DNA of 64,000 bases from positions 22,468-86,467 of the forward strand of contig JAJTUP010000147.1 in assembly GCA_021399435.1 (NCBI GenBank), in the 5' to 3' direction. The position numbers were made by a program, and so were the translations under genes. Positions 34,201 through 41,659 of this stretch are shown in pieces. Position 1 is the first letter of the stretch. Each line of letters opens with the position of its first letter. A model generated the notes under the pieces. The model searched no databases. It worked only from the letters and a program-made list of their open reading frames with translations, and was not told where the DNA came from. This DNA comes from Diaporthe sp. PMI_573 (Eukaryota > Ascomycota > Sordariomycetes > Diaporthales > Diaporthaceae).

Positions 34201-34329
34201 GAGTTGAAGGTTCTTCTCCTTGAGGACAGCCCACTCGACCGGATCGTGGTCGCTCACCGGGCTGGCGCGAAGTTTGAAACTGATCCCTTCAATGTAGATG
34301 AAAGTGTCAGTGTGAAGTATGATGAATGA
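31288..34329 (+). CDS. Divergent SNF2-like DNA-dependent ATPase/helicase
   Basis: Single exon of 1013 residues. Helicase motifs of the SF2/SNF2 class can be read in order. Motif I is EMGSGKS (359-365). Motif II is the DEAH box at 599-602. Motif III is TGTP (637-640). Motif V-like SEALNLQIANRLILTSPLLN is near 930-950. Motif VI is QALARVNRAGQ (957-967). Between motifs I and II about 235 residues are inserted, including a Cys-rich stretch TCFCC near 430. Residues 1-310 contain no domain I know. Neither a RING finger nor a bromo- or chromodomain is seen, so it is not an ordinary Rad5, Rad16 or Ris1. Such proteins are accessory in fungi; the job is unknown. The ATG at 31288 has a good context (TACCATGG). 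Confidence 0.8.
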   Translation: MAQQLPNNNPVFRRPANLDIIQDAALPSASVLLSGYANLRCCRYAVCINESGQTGVLPEEKDYHVQYFGNVEKLGTEENYHFHPIAFDEFIRQIRFECGAASARQLTVWATSNLSTPATRISSDEHILDVIRHHDEVFRNDPFNHVILYFFVEFNRRSGTIPSRSSRECIAQPNLLDRIDPYVAAGGVSPTHVPDTRTTGLGLNRDNDAVDPPMVTPVSPKRSNTLESGKKAVNKLTIAVKSAAGTVKDLVSPRGVPEQHTVLTELASGIEEEDYLTSLLPRSSGSPEHQADIDNYQAQLFERFARFFPHIDPGQRDNKRSIHFRNTALAVTPHQFCRAMEILFQDHTTGIAGGFLASEMGSGKSYIIICCAVIRALLFESRRRVEREWEVVETRARSSKKGSSSRHVLEHLPRDAPRGQGLTCPTQRYRGNDVTCFCCPDGATRNHISELKPGAALIHVPSAAMPGWIDILEGAIFSKIAYNVTVLYAGTITSSRLQPSPDFLGGTRFNRWTMGAVLPEGHPGGLITNTQELDWVAQPAPLSDGSMAIETYIVVTPHNSTKLRELYSWHVQDLSPAPQNCQFPREGLYAFPVGIHFIDEAHKVLEDNSLPLVMAREHRHIRATPSSARPADIWFVTGTPFGAQLRDLAAAASFLAPDRAGDAKTLHTTYEAIRPAMTNTPRAMFETLFDKVLGGPLVIRDISNTHFLGSLVSDIQNVRPQYVSRNTPGSQLHSVRMIIDTKVSKGPRDAYFDTLLNLKQNTELLYLLSMFPSAARLLLESPNLAFTDLDTRRTIRKESNTTGESLISHKDFRSFAEKLTRGPRSPKLQHILDELERMAKDNTPRPQNSKAGTSANVQCDKTLKKMVIITPTLFTAVMLYVILARSHPRSGPLLYHEDLKQSQRSDVLRRFNSLRKRDGPSRCFIAPASVASEALNLQIANRLILTSPLLNIHQENQALARVNRAGQCFDVELKVLLLEDSPLDRIVVAHRAGAKFETDPFNVDESVSVKYDE

Positions 34330-35093
34330 AGCAAAGGAAATTCGTCGATTGGGTGAGTGAATTCCTTGCTTTTAGGACAAAGTCGAGACAAATACATAGA
34401 TTGTTCAATTTTAGAATTATTTACGAATAAGCACCCGTGGACACGAAACAATTTTTCTGCAACGGTGACCACTGTGACTCAGTGCCTACGGTGCGCAAAG
34501 TCAGGTAATCGGGCCCTCATGTGTGCACTGGATCATTTTTGCGCTGTAATGAGACCGAACTTCTTCCAACGCTCTTGCATCGATTGACTACTCGCTACTA
34601 TGTGACCGTATGCGCATATAAGAGCGTATCCGTCTAGAAATTGCGTTGACTCGACGCATACAAGGTCGACTGGGCGGCGTCAGAGTGGTGGACCCAATAA
34701 TTGGCCACATGTGCATGCAGCCTACATGCGAAAAAAAAGTGCCTCATTTTGTGTACAAACGTTATAATCGTACAAGTCGGCGTTGCAGTGCCATTGTGCT
34801 CACTTGAAGCTACATGCATCGTGAGTTCGTTGTTTCACCATCTCCGGCTGGCGACTTGTTCGCACATCGCTCCCGGTGAAAATGCCGAGGTCCACCGGCA
34901 CAGCATATCTCCGCAGTAGTCTCAAACTTCTTGGACTCGCACCCCGCATAACAGAAATATAGACTCATAGACTTTTGCATGTTTCCTCTCTGAATCGTTA
35001 CGCCTGGAGGAAGACGTGTCTCAAACCTCACCTAGAGAAGGCCTATTGTCCACCATCTTGTTGTTGTTGCTCCTCGGTCCAATCCGCCCCAAT
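34330..35093. other. Intergenic between SNF2-like and amidase genes
   Basis: About 760 bp, no gene recognised. The amidase frame continues upstream to 35016 without an ATG. Confidence 0.45.
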
Positions 35094-37179
35094 ATGACTA
35101 GCCCAAGTACCAATGACTGGCAGGCTCGCGGGGCCGAGAAACGAGCACGCTGCCAGACTCTGATACCAAAACCCTGGCACCTTCCCTCTGCGCTCCTGCA
35201 GACCCTCAAACACCCACTCGAGTCGTCAAAGAATAATCTTATCGAGCTAGGCATCGTCCGCCGCTCAGGGCTGCTCACGGACAAGGAGCTCAAAATTACA
35301 GAAGCCTATGATGTCCAGGGCCTCCTCAAAGCGCTTGCGTCCGGGGAACTTTCCTCACTTGAAGTGACAGTGGCATTCTGCAAGAGGGCAGCCATTGCTC
35401 AGCAGCTGGTCTGGTCGATCCTCACTTGGTGTTTAAATCCCTGCTCTTCATCACTGACATTGACCTCAAGACGTCCTGTCTCACCGAGATATTCTTCGAA
35501 GAGGCCCAGGAGCGAGCTAAGCACTTGGATGCCCTTAGAGCGGAGGGCAAGCTTGTTGGCCCTCTACATGGGCTGCCAATCAGCCTCAAAGACAGCTTTC
35601 AGGTCCGCGGTACTGATGCCACCCTTGGCTTCATTGCGTACCTTGATAATGGCCCATCTCAAGAGAATTCGTATATGGTCGATACTTTGTTGAATTTGGG
35701 CGCTGTTCTGTATTGCAAGACCAACATTCCTCAGACCCTCATGGTATGTGATACCTGGCTTCTGCTCAGTTTGTCCAGGCCTTCTCTCTCCGTCACAACT
35801 CTCTCACTAATGAGACTCCCTTTCACAGACCGCCGACTCGCATAACCATGTCTTCGGCCGGGCTCTCAACCCATGGAACACGAGCCTCACTGCAGGAGGA
35901 TCTACTGGTGGCGAAGGTGCCCTTATTGCCTTTCGGGGCTCACCGCTTGGCGTAGGGACTGACGTTGCTGGTAAGTCGTCCGCCTTCCAGGGAAAAAGAG
36001 CAGGAGATTGACAGGCGCAGGATCCATCCGCATTCCTTCCCTGTGCTGCGGATTATACGGATTTCGGCCGACCACGTGCAGAACTCCATACGGGAAACAA
36101 GCCCCGAACGCCAACCCTGGCCTGCGGACTATTCTGCCCTCTGCCGGCCCTCTTGCAAACGACATAGGCGCCCTGGAGATATTTCTGCAATCGGTGATCG
36201 ACTCCAGGCCAGCATTGCTGGATTCGACCGTGTTAGATGTGCCTTGGAGGAGCGTCGGCCCGCCGAAGACGAAGCTCCGATTCGGTGTCCTCGCTGAGGA
36301 CCCCTTGCTGCCTCTGCACCCTCCGGTCAGGAAAGCTGTGTCTGACACGGCGGATCTACTCCGGTCCCAGGGGCACGAAATCGTGCCGCTAACCGCTCAA
36401 GAGTGTCTGACTGCAGCAAGCTACGATGTGGCCACCCAACTGTTCGGCCTGGACAAAACGTCGGCTGAGATACTCGCCAAGGGTGGCGAGCCGCTTGTCC
36501 CGTCCTTGGTCTTTATCCGGGATGCAATGAAAGAAGTCAAGTTTGACCGGGACTTCCTCCCTGACACAAGGGCTATCAAAGATCCATTGCAGAGACTGTC
36601 ACTTCTCAATGTGAAGAGGTACGAGATACAAGACCTTTGGAAAAAGATGTGGGTGGCTCGGGGACTCGATGCCGTGATCGGCCCCGGCGCGCAGACAACT
36701 GCGGTGGAGCACGATATGTATGCGTTGGCGCCGTACACTTGCCTGTTCAGCTTCCTTGATGTGAGTGCCATCGTATTCGAGCCTTCTGTTGAGAACCAGT
36801 GGCTGACACCTAAGCAGTATCCTGCGTGTGTGATTCCCGTCGGCCGAGTCGAGAACCCAAGTCCAGCCGAAAGCGTAGTAAAGCGCCCAGGTCAGACTGT
36901 ACCACCTTGTGAGTAACTCCGTTGTGACCTCAGTTCTGTCCAAGTTTCACCCCTCACTTTGCATCGATCGCTTCTTCTCGTGACCCTGATCATAAATGAG
37001 ACCGATCTGTGGTTAACACTTTGATAGACAACCCGGCAAACTTGGAGGGTGCCCCAACATCCATCCAGATTATCACGACGACGATGCGCGACGAAGAGTG
37101 CCTGGAAATTGCCAAGCTCATTGACACATATTACGCAAGAGCCGGAAGCCGCAATGGCGCAAGCGCTTCCAAGTTGTAG
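35094..37179 (+). CDS. Amidase (amidase-signature family, fungal acetamidase-like)
   Basis: Serine hydrolase cleaving amides to acid plus ammonia. Six deduced exons (35094-35408, 35471-35743, 35829-35970, 36021-36760, 36818-36908, 37028-37179) give 571 codons, 570 residues. The Ser-cisSer-Lys triad is complete: K145 in LPISLKDSF, S221 in AGGSTGGEGALIAF and S245 in GTDVAGSIRIPS, with the usual 24-residue spacing between the two serines. The junction VA|GSIRIP is rebuilt by splicing. The usual second Ser of GGSSGG is Thr here, a mild variant. No signal peptide is present once the start is set at 35094. It may serve nitrogen acquisition or detoxification of amide compounds. The last exon ends in a short Ser/Ala tail. 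Confidence 0.88.
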
Positions 37180-37437
37180 ATGATTACATGGTCGTACGGA
37201 GTAGCTTCAGTGGCTTTCTCAGACCTTATATTCTAAGATACGTTTCCAGGAGTCATGAATAGCACCAGGCATCTTGACCACATAGTGATAGCATGAACCC
37301 ACACCTAGAAACTTGAGATACGCAAGCCACGTTCCAACTTGTATAGCGCCGTAATTTAAACGCAACCTGGATATACGAATCTTTAATAGAGCAAGTGAGT
37401 GATTCCCATGTTCCAGTAGCTCACACACTTCCCAAGA

Positions 37438-38235
37438 TCACCGGGGAGCCGGCCGCAACATGCTCGTGATGTTGCCATGGGCCGTCTCAACTTCCCCCAC
37501 CACCTCAAACCCAAAGTTGGAGTACAACCGCACGCCCTCTGGTGCAGCAAGGACATATGCACAGCGCCCCGGGGCCTTATCCGTATCATCACAGACGCTC
37601 TGTAGCATCATCGACCCGATGCCACGCCTCTGGGAGTCCGTATGCACGGCCATAAATGTCAGGCGACATATGTTGTCGCGTCCCCTGAGTATCCGCATGC
37701 GCTCTGTCCTGAGCTTGCTGGAGAGGGCGAGCCAGGCGTCGACGTCGAGTGTCTCTGGCAGTTGGTTTCCTCGTTGCTTATTGGCCGTGGCGTTGGTGTT
37801 GGGAGGTTTCCCCTCGATCTCCTCTTGCTGCTCCTCTTGTTGTTGCTGCTGCTGCTAGTGGTCTGACTGAGCCGAGTCCTCTGCCTTCTTGTCTGCTGTT
37901 TGCGCCGCGCGACTACGCTCCCGGTCGATGACCTCCCACCCGCAGAAGCCAACTGGCAAAAGATGTCCGTCGCCGTCGCCGGTGCCAGTGCAGTCACCAC
38001 CATGAAGCTGGCACGCCTTCAGGTAGAACCCATCCCCGGGGTCCGCCAGCGCCTCCTCCAGCCCGTCGATGTACCACTGCACCATCTCATCCCGCTCCTC
38101 TGGCGACATGGTGCTGTAAGTGGGGAACATGGTTCGGAAAAGCGGGCCATTCAGCATAGACGGGACATCGACACCTCGCACGATTGCCTCCGCGTCGGAA
38201 GGCCCAACTGGGAGGAGGCCGCTCAGTACAGCCAT
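37438..38235 (-). CDS. GNAT-family N-acetyltransferase with an in-frame TAG at a polyglutamine tract
   Basis: The frame covers 266 codons from the ATG at 38235. The acetyl-CoA motif A is CRLTFMAVHTDSQRRGIGSMML and motif B is AYVLAAPEGVRLYSNFGFEVVG. The first half (MLNGPLFRTMFP and so on) is typical of fungal GNATs that open with N-x-x-F-x-x-x-FP. A TAG codon at 37855-37857 splits the frame exactly at the first codon of a CAG/CAA run. One explanation is a nonsense change CAG to TAG. The other is a 78-bp in-frame intron (37932-37855) whose acceptor is that TAG; its donor (GAG|GTCATC) is weak. Its removal would leave a shorter linker before the polyQ. The substrate is unknown. Confidence 0.65.
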
Positions 38236-38886
38236 TTTGGGATGATCCGGGCAGCTATTATCAATCAACAACCAAAGTTTAGGCAGACGCTGCTGTACCA
38301 ACAGTAGACCGAGGATATTAATACCTGACTAAGCGCTCCAGGTGCTAAATCCTGAAGTTGCAGTGGTTCCCCGTATGATGCACATTGTCACCTGCCTGCG
38401 ACAGAAATGAGGTCTCGGCACATGTAACGCTAATGTAGCCCGAAGCCCTCAGAATTACAGATACCCGCCAAACTTATAGACAAGAAGAACTGTGCACAGT
38501 TTCCGCTTACCAGTAGGCGGAATCAAACTTGTCCATAATCTGAAGACGAGGGTATCTCGTAACTTTAAAACTGGATGTGTAATTTAATTCGCATAGTAGC
38601 CAGGGTAGATTCGCTGGTATCTGACACAAAGCACAAATAATACAATATTAAACTGCTTTCATTTACATAGTTTACAAGGAATGCAGAACCTGATGCACGA
38701 CGCCGTTATACATACAGGTAATGAGAAACGAAGTTTATTCAATATCTTTATTTATCTATTGGATCGTGTTGAGTAGTGTCTCAAATTTCCGCGTGACCAA
38801 CATACTCGCCCCATCGTCAATGCTATTAATACAATCGCAAGACGGCCCCCATTACCTAGATATGTATGAGAGAGCGCCAAAGTCAC
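38236..38886. other. Intergenic containing one copy of a 65-bp repeat
   Basis: No gene. The 65-bp palindromic repeat at 38477-38541 is listed separately. Confidence 0.5.
38477..38541. repeat. 65-bp repeat with inverted ends, copy 1 (downstream of the FAD monooxygenase)
   Basis: Same orientation and nearly the same sequence as 40280-40343. It starts TAGACAAG and ends CTTGTCC.TAATCT, so the ends are inverted (GACAAG/CTTGTC). Inside are a perfect 14-base palindrome (AACTGTGCACAGTT) and a second stem TTCCGC/GGCGGAA around TTACCAGTA. It looks like a tiny MITE-like element or a duplicated regulatory site. Confidence 0.75.
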
Positions 38887-40137
38887 TCACTGAGGCGGGC
38901 CCGCCTCATAGAAACTCTTCATTAAATTCGCCAGCGCCTGCGCTCCATCATCCGCAAACATAATCCCGCGGTTTCGCCACGACTCCTCGGCCTTGTCCTG
39001 CGCGCGCGCAAACATGCCCTCCTCGAACCTGCTCAGAAGCGGTGCCAGCGTCGCCCCGAACTCGCTCCCATCCTCCCCGCGCGCAGCCCACGCCTCGGAA
39101 ATGGCAGACGCGAGCTCCAGCGCGTCCCACATTGCCAAGTTTACCCCCTCGCCCGCGAAAGGAGTCATAAGGTGCGCCGCGTCCCCAATGAGGGTAGCAC
39201 CCGGCTTCGGCTCCCACCTGTGTCCCACCGGGAGCATAGCGAGGGGCTTGATCTGGGCGGCGCCGGGGCCCTGCTCGTCGAAGGCCACCGTGATGAGCTC
39301 CTTCAGCTCCGCGCCCCAGTCGCCGTAGCTGTTCTCGTCGCTCAAGAAGTGCGCCTTGAGCTCTGCGGCCGAAAGCTTCGAGAGAGACTCGACCATTGTG
39401 CTCTCATCTTCGTCGAGGGCGTTCGTCATCAGGTAGATCTGCGCTGAACCCTGCGCGGCGCGATGGCTATCCAAGCCGTGCTTGTTGCCGAGGGCGAGGA
39501 AGGAGCCCTTTCCGACGAGAGACGCCAGGTGCGGGTAGCGCTGTGTCATGTCCCTGATGAGAAGGGTGAGGTATTGCAGCCCGCTTGACTGTGGCTTCAC
39601 CTCGCTGAGGATGGGTCGGATCTTGGACCACGCTCCGTCCGCGCCGATCACGAGGTCATACGTCTGAGATACAGCAGCGCTCGGGTCTGTGGCTGAACTG
39701 AGTCTCAGCGTGACTTCTCCAGTCGTGGAATTGCGGTCTGCAGAGAGCAGTTTCGCGTTATATTTAATCGAATCCTCTGGGATCTTGGACAAGAAAAGCT
39801 TGATGATGTTGTGTCTGGAAATCTCAGGCCGGTCGGCAGCTTCTCCCTGGTCCGAGTGCAAGATATTGCCGTGCTTGTCTGCGACTATCATGGACTCCTC
39901 GCACTCTCCAGTCAGAGGGAGAAATTGCTCGTAAAGCCCGCACGCGCGAATAGCAGCCAGACCCGATTCCTCGTGGAGGTCGAGCATTCCCGATGGTTCA
40001 GCCAGCTCTTTCTCGGTTGGACGCGGCCGAAGTTCGTAAATAGTGAAGGGGACGCTGTGCCGGTGCAGTAAGGCACCAAGAGTGAGTCCAGCAGGACCTC
40101 CACCGATTATGGCAATTCTTGGTTGTGCTTGGGCCAT
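38887..40137 (-). CDS. FAD-dependent monooxygenase (TetX / class A flavoprotein type)
   Basis: Single exon, 416 residues. The Rossmann FAD motif is RIAIIGGGPAGLTLGALLHRH (residues 7-27). The DG motif is LVIGADGAWSKIRP. The GD motif is LIGDAAHLMTPFAGEGVNLAMWDALELA, a strong match to TetX-like hydroxylases that use NADPH and O2 on phenolic or polyketide-like substrates, including tetracyclines in bacteria. No signal peptide or C-terminal membrane helix is present. Its two flanks carry the two copies of the 65-bp palindromic repeat. Function in the fungus could be secondary metabolism or xenobiotic degradation; neighbours do not settle it. Confidence 0.9.
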   Translation of the reverse strand: MAQAQPRIAIIGGGPAGLTLGALLHRHSVPFTIYELRPRPTEKELAEPSGMLDLHEESGLAAIRACGLYEQFLPLTGECEESMIVADKHGNILHSDQGEAADRPEISRHNIIKLFLSKIPEDSIKYNAKLLSADRNSTTGEVTLRLSSATDPSAAVSQTYDLVIGADGAWSKIRPILSEVKPQSSGLQYLTLLIRDMTQRYPHLASLVGKGSFLALGNKHGLDSHRAAQGSAQIYLMTNALDEDESTMVESLSKLSAAELKAHFLSDENSYGDWGAELKELITVAFDEQGPGAAQIKPLAMLPVGHRWEPKPGATLIGDAAHLMTPFAGEGVNLAMWDALELASAISEAWAARGEDGSEFGATLAPLLSRFEEGMFARAQDKAEESWRNRGIMFADDGAQALANLMKSFYEAGPPQ

Positions 40138-40279
40138 TATGTGGATTTGAAGTGATGTAATTTGATTACAAGTGTTTGATGCACTAACGTGAACAGTATG
40201 TCTCGAAGATGCTGTGTTACAGAGACTAGGAATATGTCCATGACGAAGGGAAATGTCTTGGCTTATATAGTCTTTAGCC

Positions 40280-40343
40280 TAGACAAGAAGAACTGTGCAC
40301 AGTTACGCTTACCAGAAGGCGGAATAAAACTTGTCCGTAATCT
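40280..40343. repeat. 64-bp repeat with inverted ends, copy 2 (promoter side of the FAD monooxygenase)
   Basis: Direct repeat of 38477-38541. It contains the same AACTGTGCACAGTT palindrome and the GACAAG...CTTGTC ends, and lies about 140 bp upstream of the monooxygenase ATG. Confidence 0.75.
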
Positions 40344-40931
40344 ATCCGGCTTTGGATGCTTACTTCGAGGCCGGCGTAATAAGCACAAGGCAGCATTTGG
40401 GGGACTCGGTGAATTCGGTAGATTCGGAGGATTTAGCGCATCCGACACCAGCGACTTCTGAACAAGAACGATCCACAACCGCACAACAGTGTGTGCTTCG
40501 GTCACGAGCTAACAGGCTGCTAGGACGTGACGGGTAGGGCGCCTCAGGGTTCCTCTTTCTGGGCATTATCCCGGGTGTAAATTATCTTGAGAAATATTTA
40601 CAAACTCACGACGTGAATATCTTGGTCAGTAGCATATTGGACTATGCTCCAAAGTGATGAGACTGCAACCAAGAGCAAGTTGAGAACACACCAGCCCGGT
40701 CATTATCACCCATTGAACGACGTCTCTTTTGTTGCAACTCTGGCGTTGAACTGCCTGGCCTCGTGGAACCACATTTTCCCCCATCAAATCGCTTCTAAAT
40801 CTGCTTGACATTCCTGACATGAACTTGACTCCTGCTAGAAGATCAAGTGTGCTGAAAGACCAGCATAAGCAATGTCTCAGACTTATTCCTAGCAGCTCAC
40901 AAGAGCCGCACGTCACGATGCCCGCCATTAG
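40344..40931. other. Intergenic, no gene seen
   Basis: About 590 bp between the second repeat copy and the small Cys-rich gene. Confidence 0.4.
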
Positions 40932-41292
40932 ATGCGCCTCAAAGCGCAAGCCATTCACGACACCGAGGAGGACCTGCCCATCTTCAGCAACAAGATGAAA
41001 GACGCGCAGAACACTCAGACCGACAACATCCTAAAGCACCAGGCGCAGCGGCCCATATCCGAGATATCACACCAGCGGAGCCGGCACACCTACGGGCTCT
41101 ACAACGAGAAGGAGGCCACCAGTAAGAAGCTCTACGACTGGCTGAAAGAATGGCTATGCGGACGCTGTGCTGCCCGCGATGCGTCCAGACAAGGGAGGGT
41201 GGTTTTCCCGCGACTTGTGTTTGTCCAAGAAAGAAAACCAAGCCACAACATGTGTCAGTTGTGGATGCAGAGGATGCACCTCAAGTGACTGA
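40932..41292 (+). CDS. Small Cys-rich (zinc-ribbon-like) protein, intron or frameshift model
   Basis: Two readings are possible. Model A has exons 40932-41121 and 41189-41292 with a 67-bp intron (GTAAGA...TCCAG), giving 97 residues. It ends KGGWFSRDLCLSKKENQ then TCVSCGCRGCTSSD. Model B keeps the supposed intron, which itself encodes KEWLCGRC in the first frame, and needs a +1 shift to reach the same C-terminus. WLCxxC...GGW...TCVSCG..xC would be a complete four-Cys ribbon, as in small fungal proteins. The splice signals are good and the phase fits; yet the intron encodes the first Cys pair. Either the intron is retained in a damaged gene or splicing makes a shortened product. Confidence 0.4.
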
Positions 41293-41659
41293 TCACACTG
41301 CCAGACACAGGAGACAATGGATGAATCAAATTTTGGCAATATCTGGTGACAGGAGCCCGGCAGAGAGAATTAGGATGCGTCCTGGACCGTAATTAAAGCA
41401 GGGTTGACCCAACACGCGCGGAGGGCCAAACGGTGCTTAGATATTTAATTCAAGAGACCTGTCCCTGTGAATATCCTCTCGCATGTGACTTTACTCCAGT
41501 CCTTACAGTTGTGCCTCTTTTGTAGCGAAAGCTCGGGGGCAGGGGACAGCGCAGCAGTCCAATTTTGCAAGGACCACTTCTTTGTGACATGACTCCACTT
41601 GAGCTCGCTTTCACAAAATGGGTTTGATCTGGACTGTCAAATGCTATCACAATTCTAAA
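41293..41659. other. Intergenic, no gene seen
   Basis: About 370 bp between the Cys-rich gene and the end of the coiled-coil gene. Confidence 0.4.
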
